In this document: piece after piece, positions 45,243 to 53,978 of the stretch | How positions within the stretch are numbered: the stretch's first letter is position 1 | How the letters are laid out: each line of letters opens with the position of its first letter | DNA from: Paracoccus sp. S-4012 | GTDB lineage: Bacteria > Pseudomonadota > Alphaproteobacteria > Rhodobacterales > Rhodobacteraceae | Assembly (NCBI RefSeq): GCF_009674885.1 | Contig: NZ_WKKA01000001.1 | Location: 496,001 to 560,000 of the forward strand | Direction: 5' to 3' | Length of the DNA: 64,000 nt | Notes under the pieces: generated by a model | The model's database searches: none | What the model saw: the letters and a program-made list of their open reading frames with translations, nothing else | Told to the model about the DNA's origin: nothing | Made by a program: the position numbers and the translations under genes

Positions 45243-47309
45243 TCAGCCGATCCGGCCGACGAGGCCGACGCTGCCCGTCCGACCGGGCGACGCGACCGCC
45301 ACGATGCCGGCGTCCGGGGCAGCCGTCTCCACCTCGGCGGCGGGCATGACCGCGCTGCCGTCATGCAGCCCATGCATGGTCTTGTCCCAGTAGAACGGTT
45401 GCGTCACGACCTCGTAGATCGCCTTCCAGGCGGCGAAGGTGCCGAGCGTGAAATAGAGCGGCATTGTCGGGAGCCACAGCGTCAGGTGCCGCCGCGGCCC
45501 CTCGCGCGTGGCGGCGAGGCCGATGGCGAGGTTGACCAGCTCCGCCCCGATTACCAGCACCAGCACCGCCGTCAGCGAAGGCGCCCAGAGCGCCTGGAGC
45601 GGCCCGGCCAGCGGATGGCCGAGGCCGGCGCTGAGCATCCACCATGTCCAGAGGACCGGCGCGATCAGGAAGGCCGTGACCGTCCCGAGCATCTGCAGCT
45701 GGAAGCTCAGGAACGCGCGTGGGCCGATCTCGCGCCAGAGGCGCAGGGGCTCGCGCATATGCGTGGCCCAGGTCATGAAATAGCCCTTGTGCCAACGCGA
45801 GCGCTGCTTGACCCAGGGCCGCGGGCGGCAGTTCGCCTCCTCATGCGTGGTGGTGTCGAGCATCTCCGTCCGCCAGCCGCGGCGCATCAGGCGCATGCCG
45901 AGGTCGGCGTCCTCGGTCACGTTCCAGGCGTCCCAGGCGCCGATCTGCTCCAGCGGGCCGCGGCGGAAGAACAGGGTCGTGCCGCCGAGCGGCACGAAGA
46001 GGCGCAGCCGCGCCATGCCTGACAGGACCACCCGGAACCACGAGGCGTATTCGATGGTGAAGCAGCGCGCGAGCCAGTTGGTCTTAGGGTTGTAGAAATC
46101 GAGGTTGCCCTGCAGGCAGACGACCTCCGGCGCGGCGGCGTCGAAGGCGCGGGCGACTTTGTGGAGCTGCTCGGGCTCGGGCCAGTCCTCGGCGTCCCAG
46201 ACGCCGATGATCGAGCCGCGGCAGAAGTTCAGCGCATAGTTCAACGCCCGCGGCTTGGTCCGCAGCGGCCCGTCGGGCACCACGATCACCCGCATCCAGC
46301 GCGGCAGCCGCGCCTCGGCCAGCGCATCGCGGGTCAGGCCGTCGCATTCCTCGACCACCAGCAGGATGTCCATCAGTTCCCGCGGATAGCTGAGGCCCGA
46401 GAGGCGGTGGACCAGCCGCGCGGCGATATCCGCTTCGCGGAACATCGGCACCATGACCGAGATCACGGGCAGGGCGCCCTTCAACTCGGGCGGGGTGGCG
46501 GCGAGGGCGCCGAGGGCTTCGCGCCCGCGCCTGGCGGCGGCGGCGGCCCGCAGTTGCGCGACCGCGGCGATGGCCTTCATTGCGCTCGCGGCGGCGAGGA
46601 TGGCAAGGGCCAGCAGCGTCAGTCCCGCCAGCAGCGTCAGGGGCGCGGCGGCGAGGCCTAGGGCCAGCAGGCCGATCAGGAGCACGGCGATCTCGCCGGT
46701 GCGGCGCTCGTCCCGCAGGCGGCAGCTGAACGCGGCCGGGGTGCGAAGCTCGGCCTCGCGAATCAGGCGCGTGCGGCGGGTGGCGAGGAGGGCGGCCTCG
46801 ACCTCGTCCTCGTCCACGAGGACCATGCGGGTGGCGCCGAAATGGCGGGGCAGGGCGGCGGTCGCAGCCTCGAACCCCTCGGGGCGCGAGGTCGCGACCC
46901 AGGTGACGCCTCCCAGCCGCCGCCAGGGCACGATCCGGTGAGCGAGGCAATGCGCGATCCCGGCCGCGTCGATGAGGCGCGGATCGGGGGGCGCACTGCC
47001 GAGGTCGGCATGGCCGGTCTTCCAGCGGCGCGCCATGGCCTGGCGCAGCGCGGCGGGCGTGACCCAGCTGCGCGCCAGCAGCACCTCGGCCAGCGGCGCG
47101 GCCTCGCGCCTCGCGATGACGGTGGCCTTGAGGAGGTTGCCCGGCGCGACGGCATCGGCATCCAGCAGCGCCTGTCCCAGCCAGTCGCCGCGCGGCGCAG
47201 GAGCGGGAATCGGCCTCGGCACTCCGGCCCGCCGCAGCGGGACCACGTTGCCGACCGGCTCGGCCGCCGCCATCCGCGCCGCCTCGCCCGAAACCGCAGT
47301 CACCCGCAT
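45243..47309 (-). CDS. GT2 polysaccharide synthase with GspE/MshEN-like N-terminus
   Basis: This 688-residue membrane synthase has a cytosolic N-terminal part (about 40-165) resembling the type II secretion ATPase N-domain, a fold that in MshEN form binds c-di-GMP. Two membrane segments follow near 205-245. The GT2 catalytic domain (about 280-520) has EECD, WDAEDWPEP, TEDADLG and QRSRWHKG (the D, DxD, ED and QxxRW elements). Three to four C-terminal membrane segments complete it. It should make and export a processive glycan. A CtrA-like box lies upstream. Confidence 0.88.
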   Translation of the reverse strand: MRVTAVSGEAARMAAAEPVGNVVPLRRAGVPRPIPAPAPRGDWLGQALLDADAVAPGNLLKATVIARREAAPLAEVLLARSWVTPAALRQAMARRWKTGHADLGSAPPDPRLIDAAGIAHCLAHRIVPWRRLGGVTWVATSRPEGFEAATAALPRHFGATRMVLVDEDEVEAALLATRRTRLIREAELRTPAAFSCRLRDERRTGEIAVLLIGLLALGLAAAPLTLLAGLTLLALAILAAASAMKAIAAVAQLRAAAAARRGREALGALAATPPELKGALPVISVMVPMFREADIAARLVHRLSGLSYPRELMDILLVVEECDGLTRDALAEARLPRWMRVIVVPDGPLRTKPRALNYALNFCRGSIIGVWDAEDWPEPEQLHKVARAFDAAAPEVVCLQGNLDFYNPKTNWLARCFTIEYASWFRVVLSGMARLRLFVPLGGTTLFFRRGPLEQIGAWDAWNVTEDADLGMRLMRRGWRTEMLDTTTHEEANCRPRPWVKQRSRWHKGYFMTWATHMREPLRLWREIGPRAFLSFQLQMLGTVTAFLIAPVLWTWWMLSAGLGHPLAGPLQALWAPSLTAVLVLVIGAELVNLAIGLAATREGPRRHLTLWLPTMPLYFTLGTFAAWKAIYEVVTQPFYWDKTMHGLHDGSAVMPAAEVETAAPDAGIVAVASPGRTGSVGLVGRIG

Positions 47310-47356
47310 CGCAGCCCCCGAGTCGCCCTTACGACCTCAGGTTGCGCCGAGTCGCC

Positions 47357-47371
47357 CTAACAAACGGTTAA
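47357..47371. promoter_or_regulatory. CtrA-like box upstream of the GT2 synthase gene
   Basis: On the minus strand TTAACCGTTTGTTAG is TTAA-N7-TTAG, one mismatch from the CtrA consensus. It starts 48 bases before the GT2 start and overlaps the carA stop codon. Confidence 0.5.
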
Positions 47372-48531
47372 GCGCCCCGGCGCCGCCGCATGTCGTCGGC
47401 GAAACGCTGGAACAGATAGGCGCTGTCCTGCGGGCCGGGGCTCGCCTCAGGGTGGTACTGGACCGAGAAGACCGGCCGCCCCTCCAGCTCGATGCCGCAG
47501 TTGGAGCCGTCGAAGAGGCTCACATGCGTCTCGCGCACGCCCTCGGGCAGGGTCTGCGTGTCGACGGCGAAACCGTGGTTCATCGAGGTGATCTCGACCC
47601 GGCCGGTCTGGTTGCGGCGCACCGGGTGGTTCGCGCCGTGATGGCCGTGGCCCATCTTCACGGTCTTCGCACCGACCGCGAGCGCCAGCATCTGGTGGCC
47701 GAGGCAGATGCCGAAGACCGGCAGGTCGCGCTCGATCAGCGCCTGGATCGTCGGCACCGCGTATGCGCCGGTCGCGGCCGGATCGCCCGGGCCGTTCGAG
47801 AGGAACACGCCTTCGGGATCATGCGCCAGCACGTCCTCGGCCGTCGCGGTCGCGGGCAGAACCGTGATCTCGGCCCCGCTGGAGGCGAGCGAGCGCAGGA
47901 TGTCGCGCTTGGCGCCGTAGTCGATGGCGACGACCCGGAAGGGGGCCGCGTCCTTCTTTGGGGCCTTGTCGAAGCCGTCGGGCCAGGACCAGAGGCCCTC
48001 GGTCCAGCGGTAGCTCTGGGCGCAGGTGACCTCGCGGGCGAGGTCGAGGCCGACGAGGCCCGGCCAGTTGCGCGCCTTGCGCAGCATCGCCTCGATGTCG
48101 AAGATCCCGTCGGCGCGATGCGCCAGCACCACATGCGGCGCGCCGCCGTGCCGGATCGCTCGGGTCAGGCGGCGGGTGTCGACGCCGCCGATGCCGATGC
48201 GGCCGCGTTTCGCCATCCAGTCGGTGAGCTCGGCCACGGCCCGCCAGCTTGAGGCTTCGGTCGGGTCCCAGCGGACAACGATGCCGGGGGCGACCGGGTC
48301 AGGGCCCTGATCGTCCTCGGGGGTGACGCCGGTGTTGCCGATATGAGGAAAGGTGAAGGTCACGATCTGCGACGCGTAGGACGCGTCGGTCATGATCTCC
48401 TGATAGCCGGTCATTGCGGTGTTGAAGACCAGCTCCGCCACGACCTCGCCCTCGGCGCCGAAGCCGCGGCCGTAGAAGACCTCCCCCGCGGCGGTGACGA
48501 GGCAGGCGGTCGCGTTCTGGGACTCGGGCAT
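47368..48531 (-). CDS. carA: Carbamoyl-phosphate synthase small chain
   Basis: CarA is the glutaminase subunit that feeds ammonia to CarB for arginine and pyrimidine synthesis. It has about 387 residues. The N-terminal CarA domain has ELVFNTAMTGYQEIMTD near 35-51, and the class I glutaminase domain holds the nucleophile Cys in FGICLGHQ near 270 and the His/Glu in QYHPEASPGP near 355. A GTG at 48540 is an equally possible start. It is divergent from yqeY, a common Rhodobacterales arrangement. Confidence 0.95.
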   Translation of the reverse strand: MPESQNATACLVTAAGEVFYGRGFGAEGEVVAELVFNTAMTGYQEIMTDASYASQIVTFTFPHIGNTGVTPEDDQGPDPVAPGIVVRWDPTEASSWRAVAELTDWMAKRGRIGIGGVDTRRLTRAIRHGGAPHVVLAHRADGIFDIEAMLRKARNWPGLVGLDLAREVTCAQSYRWTEGLWSWPDGFDKAPKKDAAPFRVVAIDYGAKRDILRSLASSGAEITVLPATATAEDVLAHDPEGVFLSNGPGDPAATGAYAVPTIQALIERDLPVFGICLGHQMLALAVGAKTVKMGHGHHGANHPVRRNQTGRVEITSMNHGFAVDTQTLPEGVRETHVSLFDGSNCGIELEGRPVFSVQYHPEASPGPQDSAYLFQRFADDMRRRRGA

Positions 48532-48648
48532 GTTGGACACCGGCGTTGGGGCGGCGCAGACCTAGGCCCGGCGGCGGCGGCGGTCAAGCGGCGGGGGAAC
48601 CCGCGCCCGAGGGGGCCGTTCTGTCGCAAGCGGCCACGGGGGGACGGC

Positions 48649-49119
48649 ATGGAACTGAAGGAGCGCCTCGATGCGGGCATCAAGGAGGCAATGCGGGCCA
48701 AGGACGCGCAGCGCCTGTCGACCCTGCGGCTGATCTCGGCGGCGATCAAGGATCGCGAGATCGCCTTGCGGGGCGAGGCGGGCGTGGACGCGCGCTTGAG
48801 CGAGGCGGATCTCGCCGGGCTGCTGGGACGGATGATCCGCCAGCGCCAGGAATCGGCGCGGGCCTTCGAGGAAGGCGGGCGGCTGGAGTTGGCCGAGAGG
48901 GAGCAGGCCGAGATCGGCTACATCCAGGCGTTCCTGCCGCGGCAGCTGGACGAGGCGGAGGTCGCCCGCGCGATTGACACCGCAATTGCCGGGACTGGCG
49001 CCTCGAGCTTGCGCGACATGGGCGCGGTCATGGCGGAGCTACGCGCCCGGCATGCGGGGCAGATGGATTTCGCGGCCGTGGGGCCGATGGTGAAGTCGCG
49101 GCTGATGGGAGGGGCGTGA
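48649..49119 (+). CDS. GatB/YqeY domain protein
   Basis: This 156-residue protein consists of a GatB/YqeY helical domain: MELKERLDAGIKEAMRAKD start, RLSTLRLISAAIKDREIA near 21-38, RMIRQRQESARAFEEGGR and a C-terminal GMGAVM-like stretch (RDMGAVMAELRARHAGQMD). The domain resembles the tRNA-binding tail of GatB; free-standing members have no settled role. It is divergent from carA and coupled (TGATG) to a DUF3008 gene. Confidence 0.92.
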   Translation: MELKERLDAGIKEAMRAKDAQRLSTLRLISAAIKDREIALRGEAGVDARLSEADLAGLLGRMIRQRQESARAFEEGGRLELAEREQAEIGYIQAFLPRQLDEAEVARAIDTAIAGTGASSLRDMGAVMAELRARHAGQMDFAAVGPMVKSRLMGGA

Positions 49120-49307
49120 TGCCGGCGAAGTCGAAGGCGCAGCAGAAGGCGGCGGGGGCGGCGCTCTCCGCCAAGCGGGGCGAGACGAAGGTGGGCGACC
49201 TTCAGGGCGCCAGCGAGGGGATGTATGAGAGCATGACCGAGGAGGAGCTGGAGGAGTTGGCGGCGACGAAGCGGAAGGGACTGCCGGAGAAGAAGGGCGA
49301 GGATTGA
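49119..49307 (+). CDS. DUF3008 family small protein
   Basis: This 62-residue, charged, probably unstructured protein starts MPAKSKAQQKAAGAALSAKR, the DUF3008 hallmark, and contains ASEGMYESMTEEELEELA, followed by a Lys-rich tail. Function is unknown; it is often linked with ribosome or stress genes. ATG at 49119 overlaps the YqeY stop (TGATG). Confidence 0.9.
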   Translation: MPAKSKAQQKAAGAALSAKRGETKVGDLQGASEGMYESMTEEELEELAATKRKGLPEKKGED

Positions 49308-49343
49308 GCCCGCTTCGCGGCAGGGGTGAGGCGAAGCGAGCCC

Positions 49344-49880
49344 TTACACCCCCTCGAACTCGCACAGCACCTGCACCGGCACCCCCTGCGCCTCGAGCCG
49401 CGTTCTTCCGCCAAGGTCCGGCAGATCGATCACGAACCCCGCGCCGATCACCTCGGCGCCGAGCCGCCGGCAGAGCCTGATCCCCGCTTCGGCGGTGCCG
49501 CCGGTCGCCAGCAGGTCGTCCACGATCAGCACCCGCTCGCCCGGCCGGAGCGCGTCGTCATGGACCTCCATCACCGCCTCAGCATATTCCAATTGATAAG
49601 CCTCCGAGATCACGGTGCCCGGCAGCTTGCCCTTCTTGCGGACCGGCACGAAGCCGGTCGAGAGCTGGTGGGCCACGGCGCCGCCGAGGATGAAGCCTCG
49701 CGCCTCGAGGCCGACCACCTTGTCGATGTCCATGCCCGCCCAGGGGTGCAGCAGCTGGTCCACGGCCATGCGGAAGCCGCGCGCGTCCGCAAAGAGCGTC
49801 GTCACGTCGCGGAACAGGATCCCCTCATGCGGGAAATCGGCGATGGTGCGGATGTAGTCCTTGATGCCCTTGGGGGTCAT
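49344..49880 (-). CDS. apt: Adenine phosphoribosyltransferase
   Basis: Apt salvages adenine to AMP using PRPP. The 178-residue type I PRTase has the PRPP motif [16 protein letters not shown] near 121-136 and the hood/start [24 protein letters not shown]. The start at 49880 overlaps the upstream flavin-reductase stop (ATGA), so it is translationally coupled; an in-frame upstream codon is not needed. Confidence 0.95.
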   Translation of the reverse strand: MTPKGIKDYIRTIADFPHEGILFRDVTTLFADARGFRMAVDQLLHPWAGMDIDKVVGLEARGFILGGAVAHQLSTGFVPVRKKGKLPGTVISEAYQLEYAEAVMEVHDDALRPGERVLIVDDLLATGGTAEAGIRLCRRLGAEVIGAGFVIDLPDLGGRTRLEAQGVPVQVLCEFEGV

Positions 49881-50476
49881 GGCCGCTTCATTTCCCACAG
49901 TTCGGTCACGGTCGTGTAGTCGTGATAGCCCAGCCGCGCGAGCCAGCCGCCGGCCGGGCGCGGGTCAAAGCGCCCCTCCACGAGGCAGTCGTCGCGGATG
50001 TGGATGCCGGTGGCCACGCCCACCACGAGCCAGTTGCTCTCGCCCGCAAGCGGCATCACCCGCGTCGCCCGGCACTCGATCGAGGCGGCGGCGCGGGCCA
50101 CGCGCGGGCAGTCGATGGTCTCGCATTCGGCCGCCTCGATGCCGCAGCGCTCGAACTCGGACGCGCCCGCGGGCAGGAAGGCCGAGGAGGCGTTCATCGC
50201 GTCCTTCATGTCGGCGGGCGCGATGTTGACGCAGAAGACCCCCGTTTCGGCGATGTGGGTCACGCTGTCCTTGGTGCCGTGACGGTCGTCCTTGGCGCCG
50301 GTCGAGCCGAAGATGACCTGCGGCGGGACATAGGCCACGGCGTTGAAGAAGCTGTAGGGGCCGAGGTTGTCGCCGTCGGCCCCGCGGGTCGAGATCCAGC
50401 CGATCGGGCGCGGCGCCACGATCGCGTTCCACGGGTTGTGGGGCAGGCCGTGGCCGGCCTCGGGACGATAGAACAC
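49877..50476 (-). CDS. Flavin reductase family protein
   Basis: This 199-residue FMN-binding split-barrel protein has a GTG start with GGGAGGA upstream. Family marks are [17 protein letters not shown] near 19-35, [21 protein letters not shown] near 37-57 and the [15 protein letters not shown] stretch. It reduces flavin or acts as an uncharacterised FMN enzyme. It is coupled to apt (ATGA); the functional link is unclear. Confidence 0.9.
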   Translation of the reverse strand: MFYRPEAGHGLPHNPWNAIVAPRPIGWISTRGADGDNLGPYSFFNAVAYVPPQVIFGSTGAKDDRHGTKDSVTHIAETGVFCVNIAPADMKDAMNASSAFLPAGASEFERCGIEAAECETIDCPRVARAAASIECRATRVMPLAGESNWLVVGVATGIHIRDDCLVEGRFDPRPAGGWLARLGYHDYTTVTELWEMKRP

Positions 50477-50544
50477 CGGCCGTCCTCCCTTCGCTGATGC
50501 CGCGCCTTCCCATCACGCCGGGCGCTGCCGCGCAAGCCCGGGGG

Positions 50545-52590
50545 TCAGTGCGCCTTCGACGCCCGCTCTGCCGCCTCATGCGGCGCCAGTGGCATTTCCG
50601 CGAGCGCCGGGGCAGGGGGCAGGCCCGTCACCTCGAGGATCTCGTCCTCGTCGAGCGACTCGCGCTCCATCAGCGCCGCCACGAGGGCGTCGAGTTCGAC
50701 CCGCCGCTCGCGCAGCAGGCGCCGGGCATCGTCGTGGCACTCGTCGATGATCCGCGCGACCTCGGTGTCGATCAGCCGTCCCGTCTCGTCGCTGTGCATC
50801 TTTGGGCCGAAGCCGCCGCCCGCGCCGACCCAGCTGTTCTCGCGCGGCGCGAGTTGCACCATGCCGAGCGCCTCGCTCATCCCCCATCGGGTAACCATCT
50901 GCCGCGCGAGGCCGGTTGCCTGCTCGATGTCGTTCTCGGCCCCGGTGGTGCGGGTGCCGTAGACGACCTCCTCCGCCGCGCGGCCGCCGAGGATGCCGAT
51001 GATCCGCGCGCGCAGGTAGCCTTCGGGATAGTTGTAGCGGTCCGCCACCGGCCGCTGGTAGGTCACGCCGAGGGCCATGCCGCGCGGCACGATGGTCACG
51101 CGATGCACCGGATCGGCGCCCGGCACCACGAGGCCGAGGATCGCGTGGCCGCCCTCGTGATAGGCGACGCGCTCGCGGTCGGCGTCGGTCAGCACGATCG
51201 GCCGCTCGGGGCCGAGGATGATCTTTTCCAGCGCGTCCATGAAGTCCGCCTGATGCAGGCTGTCCTGTTCGCGCCGGGCGGCCAGCAGCGCGGCCTCGTT
51301 CACGAGGTTACGGATGTCGGCGCCGGAGAGGCCGGGCGTCGCCTGCGCGATCCGGCCGAGGTCCACGTCGGGGCCGAGCGGCACCTTGCGGACATGGACC
51401 TCGAAGATCGCCTCGCGCCCGGCCTTGTCGGGCAGGTTCACCACCACGCGGCGGTCGAAGCGTCCGGCCCTGAGCAGCGCCTTGTCGAGCACGTCGGGCT
51501 GGTTCGTCGCCGCCAGCACGATCACGCCCTGGCGCGAGGAGAAGCCGTCCATCTCGGTCAGGATCTGGTTCAGCGTCTGCTCCTGCTCGCTGGCGCCGCC
51601 CATCACCGCTTGGCCCCGCGCACGGCCGATCGAGTCGAGCTCGTCGATGAAGATGATCGCCGGGGCGTGCTTGCGGGCCTCGGCGAAGAGGTCGCGCACC
51701 CGCGCCGCGCCGACGCCCACGATCATCTCGACGAACTCGGACCCGCTCATCGAGAAGAACGGCACCCCGGCTTCGCCCGCGACGGCACGCGCCAGCAGCG
51801 TCTTGCCGGTGCCGGGCGGGCCGACGAGCAGCACGCCCTTGGGCGCGGTGCCGCCAAGACGGGTGTATTTCTCGGGGTTCTTCAGGAAATCCACGATCTC
51901 GACCAGCTCGTTCTCGGCTTCGTCGATGCCCGCCACGTCGTCGAAGGTGACCTTCGTGTCGCTTTCGGTGTCGAAGCGCTTGGCCTTGCTCTTGCCGATG
52001 TTCGCGAAGCCCCCGAACATGCCACCGCCGCCCTGCTTCGCCGCGCGCCGGAACAGCCAGACGTAGAAGGCGATGATGAGGAAGGTGGGCAGGAAGCTCC
52101 ACAGCAGCAGCGTGCCGAGGCCGGTGCCCTGCTGGATGGGCGTGGCCCGGATGTCCACCCGGCGCTCGATCAGTTCGGATTCGAGGCCCGGATCGACGAA
52201 GGCCGGCAGCAGCGTCTCGAAGTTCAGCACCGGCCGCGTCTCGGCGGTGCCGGCGGGAGTGTCGGGCGGCGTCCAGTCGATCGCGGCGCGGAAGCGCCCC
52301 TCGATCGAGTCGCCGCGGGTGTGGATCGCCTCGATGTTGTCGCGGCCGAGTTCGGCCCGGAAGGTGGTGTAGGAAACCGGGACCGGCGCGTCCTCGGACA
52401 GCGACCAGTCGGCGATCAGGTAGTTCACGAGGAACAGGAGCAGGAAGAACAGCCAGATCCGCCCGCCGGGAATCTGCCGGCCTTCGGGGGCGTTGCTGCG
52501 CGGAGGACGGTTCGGCTGGGCCATGGACATGCTGCTCGTGCTGGGCTTGGCCTCGTCCAACGCGGCGATCCGGGAATCGTTCGATATCAC
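50545..52590 (-). CDS. FtsH-family ATP-dependent zinc metalloprotease (atypical N-terminus)
   Basis: This membrane-anchored AAA protease degrades membrane and short-lived proteins. It has 681 residues: a membrane segment near 45-63, a periplasmic domain, a second near 155-175, AAA domain with GPPGTGKT near 255-262 and [11 protein letters not shown], then the zinc motif HEGGH near 480 and the protease helices. GTG at 52590 has AGGA upstream; ATG codons at 52530 and 52524 are alternatives. The N-terminal extension and poorly conserved periplasmic part suggest an FtsH paralogue and not the essential one. Confidence 0.88.
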   Translation of the reverse strand: MISNDSRIAALDEAKPSTSSMSMAQPNRPPRSNAPEGRQIPGGRIWLFFLLLFLVNYLIADWSLSEDAPVPVSYTTFRAELGRDNIEAIHTRGDSIEGRFRAAIDWTPPDTPAGTAETRPVLNFETLLPAFVDPGLESELIERRVDIRATPIQQGTGLGTLLLWSFLPTFLIIAFYVWLFRRAAKQGGGGMFGGFANIGKSKAKRFDTESDTKVTFDDVAGIDEAENELVEIVDFLKNPEKYTRLGGTAPKGVLLVGPPGTGKTLLARAVAGEAGVPFFSMSGSEFVEMIVGVGAARVRDLFAEARKHAPAIIFIDELDSIGRARGQAVMGGASEQEQTLNQILTEMDGFSSRQGVIVLAATNQPDVLDKALLRAGRFDRRVVVNLPDKAGREAIFEVHVRKVPLGPDVDLGRIAQATPGLSGADIRNLVNEAALLAARREQDSLHQADFMDALEKIILGPERPIVLTDADRERVAYHEGGHAILGLVVPGADPVHRVTIVPRGMALGVTYQRPVADRYNYPEGYLRARIIGILGGRAAEEVVYGTRTTGAENDIEQATGLARQMVTRWGMSEALGMVQLAPRENSWVGAGGGFGPKMHSDETGRLIDTEVARIIDECHDDARRLLRERRVELDALVAALMERESLDEDEILEVTGLPPAPALAEMPLAPHEAAERASKAH

Positions 52591-52611
52591 CGAAGTCCTG
52601 AAGCTTCGGTG
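52588..52611. promoter_or_regulatory. Inverted repeat over the proposed ftsH-like start
   Basis: CACCGAAG-N8-CTTCGGTG is a perfect 8-bp inverted repeat spanning the GTG and its AGGA site. It could hide the ribosome site in a hairpin or bind a protein. Confidence 0.45.
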
Positions 52612-52649
52612 AAGGCCCCGACGTGCGGGCGGCGGCGCCGGGAGGCAGG

Positions 52650-53978
52650 CTAGCGGGAGCGGGACGCCCGTTCAAACGCCCGCTCGAAACCGTCCGCCAC
52701 TGCCTCGACGTCGTCCATCGACAGGCACATCGGCGGCACCAGCCGCAGGCAGGACTGCGAGGGGCCGGATTTCGACAGGATCAGGCCGCTGTCCCGGCAA
52801 GCCTCGAAGACGCTGGCAGTGGTCGCCGGGTCGGGCTCCTTGGTCCGGCGGTCCTTGACCATCTCGATCGCCAGCATCAGCCCGCGCCCGCGCACGTCGC
52901 CGATGGCGGCGTGGCGCTGCTTGAGGTCCTGCAGCCGCGCGAGGAGCGCTGCGCCGACCACGCGGGCGTTTTCCTGCACGCGGTCCTTGGCGATCACCTG
53001 AAGCACCGCGCGGCCGGCGGCGCAGCAGGTGGGGTTGGCGCCGTAGGTGTGGAACATGAACTTCTCGGCCATGGGCGCGGCGACATGCTTGCGCGCGACC
53101 ACGGCGCCGAGCGGGAAGCCGTTGCCGATGCCCTTGGCCATGACCACGATGTCGGGGGTCACGCCGTCCGCCTCGAAGCCCCACATGTGGTCGCCGGTGC
53201 GGCCGAAGCCCGACTGCACCTCGTCGGCGATGTAGAGGCCGCCCGCCGCGCGCACCCGCTCGGCCGCGCCGGTCATGTAGCCGGGCGGCATCTCGATGAT
53301 GCCGCCGTAGCCCTGCACGCTCTCGACGAAGATGCCCGCCACCTTGCCGGTGGTGGCGGTGGCGATGGTGCGCTCGATCTCGTCGAGATAGGGCGCAGCC
53401 CCCGCGTTCTCGCCGAAGATGCCGCGATACTGGTTCGGCTCGGGCACGAAGGCGACGTTGCCGGGCATGCCGGGATGGCGCCATCCCGCGATGCCGGTCA
53501 GCGACTGCGCCGCCGCTGTGGGACCGTGATAGGCGGTGCGGAGCGAGAGCACGTCGAGGTTGCCGGTGTAGCCGCGTGCCATGGTCAGCGCGAGGTCGAT
53601 GGCCTCGGCGCCGGAATTGGTGAAATGCACCACCCATTCGATGTCGCCGCTCTCGCCCTTCGGCATCGTCGCCGCCAGTTCCTCGGCGAAATGCGCCGGG
53701 ACCGGGTGGTAGAACATCGTCGTGCAATGGGTCAGGGTCTGCGCCTGCTCCATCGCGGCGGAGACGACCTTCGGGTGCGAATGGCCGACCGAGATGCAGA
53801 CGTTCATGCCCAGCAGGTCGATGTAGCGGCGATCCTCGGCGTCCCAGAGATACTGCATCTCGCCGCGGCGGAAGACCATCGGCTCGCGGAAGGGCACGAA
53901 GCGGCGCTGGCTGGCGGCGTAGTAGCGGTCGCGGCGCGCGGCGGTCTCGTCCACGTTCCAGCTGGTCTGCAGGGTCAA
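52650..53978 (-). CDS. Class III aminotransferase (AGXT2-like)
   Basis: This 442-residue PLP enzyme of the omega-amino acid/alanine-glyoxylate aminotransferase group has NSGAEAIDLAL near 120, IADEVQSGFGRTGDH near 240 and the Schiff-base lysine in MAKGIGNGFPLGAVVARK near 280. TTG start overlaps the stop of the MttB-like gene (TTGA), with GGGAG upstream, so it is coupled to it. In this locus it probably deaminates the demethylated amine (glycine, beta-alanine or a similar omega-amine), which is inference. Confidence 0.88.
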   Translation of the reverse strand: MTLQTSWNVDETAARRDRYYAASQRRFVPFREPMVFRRGEMQYLWDAEDRRYIDLLGMNVCISVGHSHPKVVSAAMEQAQTLTHCTTMFYHPVPAHFAEELAATMPKGESGDIEWVVHFTNSGAEAIDLALTMARGYTGNLDVLSLRTAYHGPTAAAQSLTGIAGWRHPGMPGNVAFVPEPNQYRGIFGENAGAAPYLDEIERTIATATTGKVAGIFVESVQGYGGIIEMPPGYMTGAAERVRAAGGLYIADEVQSGFGRTGDHMWGFEADGVTPDIVVMAKGIGNGFPLGAVVARKHVAAPMAEKFMFHTYGANPTCCAAGRAVLQVIAKDRVQENARVVGAALLARLQDLKQRHAAIGDVRGRGLMLAIEMVKDRRTKEPDPATTASVFEACRDSGLILSKSGPSQSCLRLVPPMCLSMDDVEAVADGFERAFERASRSR

